Source: CAYZXK01 sp964482395
Lineage (GTDB): Bacteria > Planctomycetota > Phycisphaerae > UBA1845 > Fen-1342
DNA length: 9,978 bases
Assembly: GCA_964482395.1 (NCBI GenBank)
Contig: CAYZXK010000011.1
Location: 1 to 9,978, forward strand
Direction: 5' to 3'
Shown here piece by piece: positions 1-6,229 of the stretch (the first letter of the stretch is position 1; each line of letters opens with the position of its first letter). The position numbers were made by a program, and so were the translations under genes. The notes beneath the pieces are model-generated. The model saw nothing but the letters and a program-made list of their open reading frames with translations, made no database searches and was not told the DNA's origin.

Positions 1-137
1 ATCCTCTGGGCTCTGTATCACCGGCTCACCACCCGCGACGTGTGCATTCACGACTCGAACACGAGGCCGACGCCGATCACAGCCGGGACCCTCAGACTCA
101 CCGCCGCGTAGCGAAATGGCCGTTCTTCAACGGGCTG

Positions 138-875
138 CTAAGCTCGGCAACCCGAGGCGTCCGGCCCGCCAGTGGTGGTGGGCGGCGAGAACCACTGGCG
201 TTCAATCCACTCGATGAGCCAAGTCGCGAACGCGCGTTTAGTTAGCAAATAGGCTGCCCCACCGGCAGCGGGTGGAGTCGTGGCCGTCAACGTGCCAAGT
301 TGAGGGACGATCTTGTGGCCGGCCCTGGTCAAGATTACCGGGCGGATTTGGTCCGAACCCATTGTCTCCAGTGGGCTTGCGACAATCGCATCCAACCCTT
401 TGGCTTGTAGTTTCTGTCTTGCCCGCTGATCGAGGCTTGGCTGGTCCTCTAGCGCGAAGCCCACGATTCGCTGTCCGGGTCGACGCCGGGCGCTACAGGC
501 TGCCAGCAAATCCGGCGTCGGTTCCAGCTCCAGCAACCACTTTTGGCCAGTCCGCGGTCGCTTCCCGTCCATGACCTGGCGTGGTCGGTAATCGGCGACT
601 GCGGCAGCCATTATCAGGACGTCACAGAGCGAGAAATGCTTCTCCAGGAGCCTGGCCAGGTCGGCAGTCGATTCGAACCTCAGGGTTTGCACGTCGGTGG
701 GCGGCGGCCGAGCTATCGGTCCCAGCAGCAACGTTGTCCTCCACCCGGCGTCCCGAGCGGCCTCTGCCAGGCACAACCCGAGCTGTCCACTGGAGCGATT
801 GGCGAGGTAGCGGACTGCATCCAGCGGCTCGTGCGTGGGGCCGGCGGTAATCAACATGGCTCGCCTGCCTGGCAC
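138..875 (-). CDS. coaB: Stand-alone phosphopantothenate-cysteine ligase (CoaB)
   Basis: This 245-residue cytoplasmic enzyme joins 4'-phosphopantothenate to cysteine with a nucleotide triphosphate, the second step of coenzyme A synthesis. The family signature is clear: ITAGPTHEPLD (residues 9-19), then RYLANRSSGQLG (22-33) containing the conserved Asn that marks CoaB, AAAVADYRP (90-98) and IVGFALED (137-144). GKRPR at 104-108 fits the region of the catalytic lysine. The CoaC decarboxylase (flavoprotein) half of the usual bifunctional CoaBC is absent. An in-frame TAG sits directly before the GTG start, and the 157 bases up to the helicase gene cannot hold CoaC. The GTG at 875 is chosen because a perfect AGGAGGT lies 5 bases upstream; an internal ATG at 857 (residue 7) is the alternative. 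The C-terminal ~15 residues (Pro/Thr/Gly-rich) are not family-like. The decarboxylase must be encoded elsewhere. Family assignment is secure. Confidence 0.93.
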   Translation of the reverse strand: MPGRRAMLITAGPTHEPLDAVRYLANRSSGQLGLCLAEAARDAGWRTTLLLGPIARPPPTDVQTLRFESTADLARLLEKHFSLCDVLIMAAAVADYRPRQVMDGKRPRTGQKWLLELEPTPDLLAACSARRRPGQRIVGFALEDQPSLDQRARQKLQAKGLDAIVASPLETMGSDQIRPVILTRAGHKIVPQLGTLTATTPPAAGGAAYLLTKRAFATWLIEWIERQWFSPPTTTGGPDASGCRA

Positions 876-880
876 CTACG

Positions 881-887
881 ACCTCCT
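881..887 (-). promoter_or_regulatory. Perfect ribosome binding site of coaB
   Basis: On the minus strand this reads AGGAGGT, a full match to the anti-Shine-Dalgarno core, 5 bases before the GTG at 875. It decides the start in favour of GTG over the ATG 18 bases downstream. An in-frame TAG between the site and the GTG excludes a longer protein. Confidence 0.8.
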
Positions 888-919
888 GGCCCGGGGCCTG
901 GCCCGCAGCCTGGTTCCGA

Positions 920-948
920 ATCATACTGCCCTGAAACCTGCCTGGCAT
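920..948 (-). promoter_or_regulatory. Candidate sigma-70-type promoter of coaB
   Basis: On the minus strand, ATGCCA (948-943; 4 of 6 match to TTGACA) is followed by a 17-base spacer and TATGAT (925-920; 5 of 6 match to TATAAT). It lies in the 157-base gap between the helicase stop and coaB, about 45 bases upstream of the coaB start, and would let coaB be transcribed separately from the csp-helicase pair. The rest of the gap (876-1032) shows only GC-rich sequence and no gene. This is consensus matching by eye, without a genome-wide background. Confidence 0.4.
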
Positions 949-1032
949 CGGAACGCCCTGCCCGCACGGCCGACCCTGCCGGGCGGGTGGCAAGCCGGAA
1001 CGGCCGGCGGAGAGGTGGCTGGTGGACTGGAT

Positions 1033-3297
1033 TCAGGCTGGCGGAGTGGTTCGCATGGCCTGGGCTTCGGCCAGGAACCGGTCGGTGTAGCTGCGATCTA
1101 CGCGTTGGCAGGTTTTGGTGGCCAGTTCGGCGATGCGCTGGTAATCGGGGTCTTCGGCCCGACAGAAGAACTCGCTGGCCAGGATGACCAGTCGCAGCAG
1201 GTGTCGCAGGATTAGCCCTTCCTGTTTGATGAGGTCCAGGGCCCGGACGCACTTGAAGAAGTCGCCGTCGCGCTCAAAGGCGTGGCCAGCCACCCATTTG
1301 GGTTGGACGAAGGTCGGCTCCGGGGCGGCCAGCCGGGCCTCGAAGGCGATCTTGAGCATCTCGGGGAAGGTAGGCGGCCGCTCTTCCTCGACCTCCTCCC
1401 ACTTATCCACCCAGCGACGCGGGCGGGGCTCGACCTCATCGTCTTCGTCCTCAGTCACGGGGGTCCGGGCAACTTTCACGCCCATCTGGGTCATCAGCGG
1501 CTCGAGGACCTTCTCCTGGAGCGGTCCTTTGGGCAGGTCTTCCGGAATTCGCACGTTTCGCAGGATCGCGGCCGGCAGCTCCAGGACCGCCTCCAGGGCC
1601 AGCAGCTTCTCTTCGAAGCTGGAGTAGTTCAGCGTGGTGGCCAGGAACTCCCCGAACAGCGGGTCCACGCTGCGGAAGTTGAGCAGTCGGTAGATGCTTG
1701 GGTCGAGGGTCACTTGCTCGCCGTCTTCGGCCCGTTTGAGGTAGCCCAGGCCCTGGAGGTTGTCGAGCATGAAATTGAGTTGGGTTTGGAACTTGTCGAT
1801 TTGTTCCGACCCGGCGAAGCGCTTGGCGATGAACTCGCGCACCTGGCGCAGGGCGCCGGTCCGGGTCAGCAGGAAGATCAGGACCGAGTAGGGGATCATT
1901 CCGCGGCTGTAGAGTTTGGCCGGGCCGGCGGCGATCAGGCTTTTGAACTGGCCTTCGCTCCAGTATTGTTCGGTCTTGCGCCGAGTGGGCCGCTTGCGTT
2001 CCAGCTCCTTGCGGATTCGGAGCAGGCCGGGGTCTTTGGTCTGGGGGGGAATCTGGTCGAATTTCTTTCGCCACTTGTTGATTTTTACGTCGTCCTCATG
2101 GGCGACGGCGTAGACGTGGCCCTGGGTGTCGAACTGGGGGCGGCCGGCCCGGCCGAACATCTGGTGGGCGACCGAGGCGGGGATGAGCTTCATTTCGCCG
2201 GGCTTGCCTTTCAGCAGCGTGGTCAGCACGACCGAGCGGGCGGGGAGGTTGATTCCGGCGGCCAGCGTTTCGGTGCAGCAGACGAAGGGGATGAGTTTGC
2301 GGGTGAAGAGTTCCTCGACGATGAGCTTATGTCGCGGGAGGACGCCGGCGTGGTGCACGCCTACGCCGCGGAGCAGCATCTGAGCCAGCTTGGGTCCGGC
2401 TCCTTCCGCCAGCTCGGCCCGGTGTTCTTTCAGGCATGCCTCTATTTCCGCCTTCTGAGCGGACGAAACCAGGGACAGCCCCTTGAGCTTCTCGGCCAGT
2501 TCCCAGCACTCGTCGCGGTTGAATGCGAAGATCAGGGCCGGGGTGCGACATTCATCTTCTTTGCCCTGGACCATTTGGACGGCCAGCTCGGTCAGCAGCC
2601 GGTCTTCGACCCAGTGATACTCCAGTGGGACGCGTCGCTCGGTGGAGGTGACCACCTGGACTTTGCGGCCGTGCTGGTTTTTGAGCCAGTCGGCGAAGTC
2701 GTAGGGGTTGCCGACCGTCGCGGACAGCAGCATGACCCGCACCTGGGGTGGCAGCAGCGCCAGCGACAGCTCCCACACCACCCCGCGCTCCCAATCATTG
2801 AAATTGTGGAACTCATCCATCACCACGCTGCCGACCTGCTCCAGGTCTGCCAGGCCCGGGTCGCTCCCCAGCAGGTGATTGAGCAGGATCTCGGCCACCA
2901 CCACGCGGATCAGGGCGTCGGGGTTCTCGCGGCGGTTGCCGGTGATGAAGCCCACCTCGCGGCGGTCAAAGCCCCAGCTCTCGGCCCGGTCCTGAAACTC
3001 GCGGAACTTCTGTTCGGTCAGAGCGATCAGAGGGGTGGTGTAGTACAGGCGTTTCCGAGTGTGCAGAGCCTCGAAAATGGCCGCCTCGGCGATCAGGGTC
3101 TTTCCCATCCCGGTGGGCGCGCAGACCAGCACTCCGCCCTCCGACTCGAACCAGGCCATCAGAGCTTCTTCCTGGAACGGGTAGAGCTGGTAGGGCGCCA
3201 CCTCCAGAAACCGGCCGCACAGCTCATCGCGCGTCATGCCCGACAGGATAGTCGGGTCGGACGGCGGCGTCGCCTCCACGCTGCCGGTGGCGGCCAC
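1033..3297 (-). CDS. Ski2-like superfamily 2 DEAD/DEAH-box helicase
   Basis: This is a 754-residue cytoplasmic ATP-dependent helicase, probably acting on RNA. The superfamily 2 motifs occur in order: motif I APTGMGKT (60-67), Ia TTPLIALTEQ (87-96), II DEFH (161-164), III SAT (192-194), IV LIFAFNRDEC (255-264), a VGVHHAGVLP segment (312-321), V TETLAAGINLPA (342-353) and VI QMFGRAGRPQFD (379-390). HHAG and GRAGRPQFD are typical of the Ski2/Hel308/Brr2 group rather than the simple DEAD-box group. The C-terminal half (about 460-754) includes a very acidic linker near 616-640. An EGLILRHLLRL segment at 693-703 resembles the DSHCT domain of Ski2/Mtr4 helicases. The start is uncertain: GTG at 3297 or ATG at 3237 (residue 21). 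Neither has a good Shine-Dalgarno, and recognisable similarity begins only after residue 20. It begins 33 bases after the cold-shock gene on the same strand, so co-transcription is likely. The substrate cannot be told from sequence; a DNA repair role as in Hel308 remains possible. Confidence 0.88.
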   Translation of the reverse strand: MAATGSVEATPPSDPTILSGMTRDELCGRFLEVAPYQLYPFQEEALMAWFESEGGVLVCAPTGMGKTLIAEAAIFEALHTRKRLYYTTPLIALTEQKFREFQDRAESWGFDRREVGFITGNRRENPDALIRVVVAEILLNHLLGSDPGLADLEQVGSVVMDEFHNFNDWERGVVWELSLALLPPQVRVMLLSATVGNPYDFADWLKNQHGRKVQVVTSTERRVPLEYHWVEDRLLTELAVQMVQGKEDECRTPALIFAFNRDECWELAEKLKGLSLVSSAQKAEIEACLKEHRAELAEGAGPKLAQMLLRGVGVHHAGVLPRHKLIVEELFTRKLIPFVCCTETLAAGINLPARSVVLTTLLKGKPGEMKLIPASVAHQMFGRAGRPQFDTQGHVYAVAHEDDVKINKWRKKFDQIPPQTKDPGLLRIRKELERKRPTRRKTEQYWSEGQFKSLIAAGPAKLYSRGMIPYSVLIFLLTRTGALRQVREFIAKRFAGSEQIDKFQTQLNFMLDNLQGLGYLKRAEDGEQVTLDPSIYRLLNFRSVDPLFGEFLATTLNYSSFEEKLLALEAVLELPAAILRNVRIPEDLPKGPLQEKVLEPLMTQMGVKVARTPVTEDEDDEVEPRPRRWVDKWEEVEEERPPTFPEMLKIAFEARLAAPEPTFVQPKWVAGHAFERDGDFFKCVRALDLIKQEGLILRHLLRLVILASEFFCRAEDPDYQRIAELATKTCQRVDRSYTDRFLAEAQAMRTTPPA

Positions 3298-3330
3298 CCC
3301 AGGTCGCGTTCGAGACCGGTGCGAGAGTCG

Positions 3331-3537
3331 CTACGTGGCGGCCTTCACGACGTGGACCGCCTTCGGCCCCTTCGGACCCGAGGTCACCTCGAATTGTACC
3401 CGCTCGCCTTCGCGAAGTCGGCGAGGCGGATCACCGTCGATGTCGCTGTGGTGGACGAAGACGTCCTGTCCGTCGTCCGAGCGGATGAACCCGAATCCCT
3501 TGGTGTCGTTGAACCACTTGACCGTACCGGCAGCCAT
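3331..3537 (-). CDS. Cold-shock domain protein (CspA family)
   Basis: This 68-residue protein is a single cold-shock domain, an OB-fold that binds single-stranded RNA and DNA and acts as an RNA chaperone or antiterminator. The N-terminus AAGTVKWFN is typical. RNP-1 is KGFGFI (13-18) and RNP-2 is VFVHHS (26-31), with the aromatic residues W8, F9, F15, F17, F27 and H30 in place. The length matches the family norm. ATG at 3537 is chosen because GGAAGG lies 7 bases upstream and it gives the standard family N-terminus. An in-frame extension to 3582 would add 15 residues with no family counterpart. The segment DGDPPRRL (34-41) replaces the more usual Gly-Phe-Arg-Thr-Leu-type loop, a modest variation. 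The downstream neighbour is a Ski2-like helicase 33 bases away. The 5' region is long and carries the inverted repeat at 3664-3730, which might lie in its leader. Confidence 0.95.
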   Translation of the reverse strand: MAAGTVKWFNDTKGFGFIRSDDGQDVFVHHSDIDGDPPRRLREGERVQFEVTSGPKGPKAVHVVKAAT

Positions 3538-3544
3538 GGTTGTG

Positions 3545-3550
3545 CCTTCC
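3545..3550 (-). promoter_or_regulatory. Ribosome binding site of the cold-shock gene
   Basis: GGAAGG on the minus strand, 7 bases before the ATG at 3537. It supports the 68-residue form over the N-terminally extended reading frame. Confidence 0.6.
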
Positions 3551-3663
3551 GCCGCTTTGAGGATTGGATCCGCCCGAAACACACGCTGCTTCGACCTGAC
3601 AACTGCTGCGGCAACCTATCCGTGCGGCAAGCCTCACATAGCCTAACAAGGCTGTCCCGGCCG

Positions 3664-3730
3664 GGCGCCTGGCGGAGCCAGCCGCCCAGCGGTCTGGCTC
3701 CGCGTGCTGGGCGGGGCTGGCTCCGGCGCC
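3664..3730. repeat. Strong imperfect inverted repeat with two alternative folds
   Basis: The left arm (3664-3690) and right arm (3706-3730) pair over about 23 base pairs around a 15-base loop. Helices are GGCGCC with GGCGCC (6 bp), GGAGCCAG with CTGGCTCC (8 bp) and CCGCCCAGC with GCTGGGCGG (9 bp). They are separated by a 4-base bulge (3670-3673) and a 2-base bulge (3715-3716). The loop holds a second CTGGCTCC (3694-3701). Extended to 3703, it pairs perfectly over 10 bp with GCGGAGCCAG (3672-3681), giving a competing local hairpin. Being an inverted repeat, it could form on either strand. It could be a dispersed palindromic repeat, a transcription barrier between the divergent genes, or part of the csp 5' leader. 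A GC-rich imperfect palindrome continues at 3728-3746. Confidence 0.75.
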
Positions 3731-3981
3731 CGCCCCGGCGGGGGCCTTGTTTCGACCTTCTTTGGAGTATGATCGTCGGGTTGGGGGCCTGATATCAAAT
3801 GAAATCCCGCATTCGTTGCACTTACCGGCCGCGGCGGCTGGCCGGTTCAGGGCGCTGCGGGCAGCCTGGAGTCCGGCATAGCAGGAGAATTGAGGGGGGT
3901 TCCCGGCTGGCGGCGATCGGTTCGGCTTGATTGGTAAGTCTTGTATGGTCAATTGCTTGCGTCTGCTCGCAAGTTCGGCGC

Positions 3982-4010
3982 TTCGCAATTCCGGGTTGGC
4001 GGTGTAGAGT
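3982..4010 (+). promoter_or_regulatory. Weak candidate promoter of the TraB/GumN gene
   Basis: TTCGCA (3982-3987, 4 of 6 to consensus), a 17-base spacer and TAGAGT (4005-4010, 4 of 6). It would give a leader of about 50 bases before the GTG at 4069. In a GC-rich region such matches can arise by chance, so this is only the best-placed candidate. Confidence 0.25.
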
Positions 4011-4068
4011 GCCGATCGGGGGTGGGAAATGCTTGCCGGGGATTCGGAACGGTCTGGGAGTAGGCGAG

Positions 4069-5025
4069 GTGAAATATCGGTTAGACCAACATTGTGCTGC
4101 CCGAAGCCGGGTTACAGGTTGGGTGTTGCTTTGCTGGATGGGGGTGGGCGGGTGCGTGGAGCCCACCGCCCGGCCTCTGCTTTGGAGGGTCGAGGGCCAA
4201 CCGTCGTCGTATGTGTATGGGACCATTCACGTGCCGGATGCCCGGGTCTTGGCTTTGCCGCCGGTGGTCAAGAAGGCGCTGGCGGCCTGCGACGCGTTTT
4301 ACGCCGAAGTGCCTCTGGAGCGCAAGTACAACCGGTTGGTCGATCAGCGTAGCCGGCTGCCGGAGGGTCAAACGCTCGACCAGGTGCTGCCGGCGGCGTT
4401 GTATGCCCGGACCGAGCAGTATTTCCGCTCCAAGGGCGTGAGCCTCAAGCCCCTTTCGAATCGCAAGGTATGGATGGTCGCGGCCTCGCTGAGCCTGTTG
4501 GACTACTTATGGGACTTCGTCTGGCGAACGCCCCTGGATCAAAAGCTGTACGATTGGGCCAGGGTCAGAGGAAGGGAGGTCGGGGGTCTGGAGACCATCG
4601 AGGAGCAGCTCGCGATCTTCGATTCGCTCAGCGATGAGGAGCAGGCCGCCTTCCTGGAGAAGACGCTGGAGCTTTGCGAGCGAGCGGCGGCTAGCGGCAC
4701 CAGTTATGCCCGACAGGCGGTTGACGCTTACCTTCGCGGCGAGGAATCCGAGCTAATGGCGGAGCTGAGAGCCGGGTCCAACCTGGATACTGAAGCGGGA
4801 CGCAAACTGTTCGAGCGACTGGTGACCGAGCGGAACCAGCGCCTGGCCGAACGAATGATCGGGCATTTGCGCAAGCGGCCGGACCGGTCTTTCTTTTTCG
4901 CCATCGGGGCCGGCCATCTGATGGGGCCGGAGGGGGTTGTGGCCCGGCTGGAGCAGGCCGGTTACGTGGTGCGGCGGTTGACCCCGGCCGACTCGGCCGG
5001 CTGCCTATCGCGTGAATCGCGCTGA
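4069..5025 (+). CDS. TraB/GumN (TIKI-like) family protein, probable lipoprotein
   Basis: This 318-residue protein belongs to the TraB/GumN family, related to the TIKI metalloproteases; the bacterial members are largely of unknown function. Visible family landmarks are LLWRVEG (37-43), the GTIH motif (51-54) with a putative metal-binding His, and a conserved acidic position in FYAEVPLE (77-84). Further on come PLDQKLYDWA (155-164), LETIEEQ (174-180), ERNQRLAERM (254-263) and the C-terminal GAGHLMGPEGV (280-290) with a second His. GTG at 4069 is chosen because GGGAG lies 8 bases upstream. It also gives a classical signal: basic N-region, hydrophobic core VTGWVLLCWMGVGG (16-29 region) and then Cys29, a weak lipobox (VGGC). 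An open extension back to 3931 adds 46 residues without family likeness and would bury the signal. The product is therefore probably exported and possibly lipid-anchored. The spacing on both sides suggests a single-gene transcript. Enzyme activity is not known. Confidence 0.85.
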   Translation: MKYRLDQHCAARSRVTGWVLLCWMGVGGCVEPTARPLLWRVEGQPSSYVYGTIHVPDARVLALPPVVKKALAACDAFYAEVPLERKYNRLVDQRSRLPEGQTLDQVLPAALYARTEQYFRSKGVSLKPLSNRKVWMVAASLSLLDYLWDFVWRTPLDQKLYDWARVRGREVGGLETIEEQLAIFDSLSDEEQAAFLEKTLELCERAAASGTSYARQAVDAYLRGEESELMAELRAGSNLDTEAGRKLFERLVTERNQRLAERMIGHLRKRPDRSFFFAIGAGHLMGPEGVVARLEQAGYVVRRLTPADSAGCLSRESR

Positions 5026-5092
5026 AGCGGGTCGGGGCTCATCATTTGCGTGGTTTGGTGAAGGGCGGGCCTGGGTTCAGGCAGTGGGCGCG

Positions 5093-5120
5093 TTGCAGGC
5101 GGCCAGCGATGCGCTACAAT
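5093..5120 (+). promoter_or_regulatory. Candidate promoter of the oxidoreductase-yidC-phosphatase operon
   Basis: TTGCAG (5093-5098), a 16-base spacer and TACAAT (5115-5120; 5 of 6 to TATAAT). It lies in the 157-base gap after the TraB/GumN stop and would start transcription about 55 bases before the ATG at 5183. It is the best -10 match in the gap. A short hairpin just before it (5069-5082) has no T-run. The rest of the gap shows no gene. Confidence 0.45.
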
Positions 5121-5182
5121 GCGTCGGCTGCCGACTGGTAACCTGGGCCAGGCGGTCTCCGGCGTTGATGAGAGCGATCGCT

Positions 5183-6220
5183 ATGCCGATCAAGGTGGGA
5201 ATTGTCGGCCTGGGAAGTATGGGGATCTGGCATGCCCAGCGGGCGCGCCGGCTGCCTGGCTTCGAGCTGCACAGTGTTTGCGACATTACGCCGGCTCAGC
5301 GGGAGCTGGCCCGTCGCGACTACGGTTGCCCGGCATATGGCGAGCTGGACGAGTTCCTGGCCGACCGCGGGCTGGATTTGGTGGTGGTGGCCACGCCCTC
5401 GCATGCTCACGAGCGGCCGGTGGTGAAGGCGCTGCGGGCGGGCAAGCACGTTCTGTGCGAGAAGCCCTTGGCCCGGACCGAAGCGGAGGCCCGACGGATG
5501 TTCGCCGCCGCCCGACGGGCCGGCCGCACGCTCATGACTTTTCAGAATCGGCGGGGGGACTCCGACTTCCTGACTGTCCAGAAAGTTGTCGCCTCCGGCC
5601 GGCTGGGCCGACTGCACGACATCCGCCTGATCCGCTGGTGCTGGACGGACATCATGTGCACCTTCGGCGTCAAGAGCTATCGACCCGGCTGGCGGACCCG
5701 GGCGGCCTACGGGGGCGGGACGCTGCTGGACTTCGGGGCCCATTACTTCGACCAGCTTCTGCTCCTGCTGCGCAGCCCGATCCAGACGGTTTTCGGCGAT
5801 CTGCGGGGCCGACGTTGGACGCGGGATGCGGACGATCAGTTCCTGGCGGTTCTGCGGACCCGGGACGGGACGGTGGCCCAGGTGGAGTATTCGCAGAACG
5901 CGCAGGTCCCGGTGCAGGTCGAGTGGGCAATCACCGGTGAGCAGGCCGGTTTCTGCTACCGACCGGATCAGAGCGTCCTGTACGCGCGGGATCAAAGGGG
6001 CCGGGAGCATGTCCAGCCAGTCCGCAATCGCCGCGAAGACTGGGACATCTTATACCGCAACCTGCGGCAGGTGCTGGCGGGGCGAGCGGAGCCGGCGGTT
6101 CGGCCCAGTCAAACCCTGCGGCTGATGCGGGTCCTGGATGCCATTCGCGAGTCCTCCCGTACCGGGCGGGTGGTACGTTTGAATGACAAGTATGTGGGGC
6201 AAGGCGACCGGGGGAGCTGA
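5183..6220 (+). CDS. Gfo/Idh/MocA-family NAD(P)-dependent oxidoreductase
   Basis: This 345-residue cytoplasmic dehydrogenase is of the type that oxidises sugars, inositols or related cyclic polyols. The N-terminal Rossmann fold shows KVGIVGLGSMG (4-14; Gly-rich NAD(P) loop GLGSMG). VVVATPSHAH (67-76) follows, then the family hallmark CEKPLA (92-97) with its conserved Lys, and TFQNRR (119-124). The C-terminal alpha/beta domain has GGGTLLDFGAHYFDQ (177-191), with the Asp and His expected near the active site. Length is normal for the family. ATG at 5183 gives a textbook N-terminus; GAGAG ends about 8 bases upstream. An ATG at 5168 (five residues longer) is possible, and longer in-frame extensions are not family-like. 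Its stop is 9 bases before yidC, so they are probably one transcript. The actual substrate cannot be told; a phosphatase of the inositol monophosphatase family two genes on is only a weak hint. Confidence 0.92.
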   Translation: MPIKVGIVGLGSMGIWHAQRARRLPGFELHSVCDITPAQRELARRDYGCPAYGELDEFLADRGLDLVVVATPSHAHERPVVKALRAGKHVLCEKPLARTEAEARRMFAAARRAGRTLMTFQNRRGDSDFLTVQKVVASGRLGRLHDIRLIRWCWTDIMCTFGVKSYRPGWRTRAAYGGGTLLDFGAHYFDQLLLLLRSPIQTVFGDLRGRRWTRDADDQFLAVLRTRDGTVAQVEYSQNAQVPVQVEWAITGEQAGFCYRPDQSVLYARDQRGREHVQPVRNRREDWDILYRNLRQVLAGRAEPAVRPSQTLRLMRVLDAIRESSRTGRVVRLNDKYVGQGDRGS

Positions 6221-6229
6221 CGCGAACCC

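Larger units (their letters stand above)
3538..4068. other. 531-base divergent intergenic region
   Basis: No convincing gene lies here on either strand. It separates the minus-strand csp-helicase unit from the plus-strand TraB/GumN gene, so it should hold both promoters. It contains the inverted repeat at 3664-3730, a short perfect hairpin at 3640-3653 (AGCCT, 4-base loop, AGGCT) and a direct repeat TGCGGCAA at 3607-3614 and 3623-3630. It also has several weak promoter-like hexamer pairs. One is minus-strand TTGATA (3798-3793), 18 bases, GATCAT (3774-3769), which could start a roughly 225-base csp leader. A plus-strand TATGAT at 3768-3773 overlaps it but has no good -35 element. Open frames crossing the region give compositionally biased peptides with no family motif. 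Confidence 0.7.

Noticed and set aside
120..133. Hairpin CCGTT-GAAG-AACGG on the minus strand just after the coaB stop, as a terminator.
   Set aside because: Only five base pairs and no T-run follows; too weak to call.
1..137. Frame 1 on the plus strand is open from the left edge to a TAG at 109-111 (36 codons), and a minus-strand GTG frame is open to the edge.
   Set aside because: Both are too short and lack any recognisable motif, so a partial gene cannot be supported.
3728..3752. GC-rich palindrome followed by TTGTTT as a plus-strand rho-independent terminator.
   Set aside because: There is no plus-strand gene upstream for it to terminate, and the stem is interrupted.
1282..3792. An 836-codon open frame on the plus strand, antisense to the helicase and csp.
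   Set aside because: It lies opposite two genes with complete motif sets and shows no recognisable domain. Long stop-free antisense frames are expected opposite GC-rich coding sequence.
3431..3988. A 185-codon minus-strand frame with a KCNECG segment that looked like a zinc ribbon.
   Set aside because: Only one Cys pair is present, the rest is Ala/Arg/Gly-rich, and its 3' part overlaps csp in another frame. It also runs through the inverted repeat.
3931..4068. N-terminal extension of the TraB/GumN protein back to 3931.
   Set aside because: It would place 46 unrelated residues before a clear signal sequence, and the GTG at 4069 has its own Shine-Dalgarno.
5069..5082. Perfect 5-bp hairpin GCCTG-GGTT-CAGGC after the TraB/GumN gene as a terminator.
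   Set aside because: Short stem and no T-run downstream.
5012..5182. N-terminal extension of the oxidoreductase back to 5012, overlapping the TraB/GumN stop.
   Set aside because: The extra 57 residues are not family-like, the Rossmann strand begins at 5183, and a good promoter lies inside the extension.
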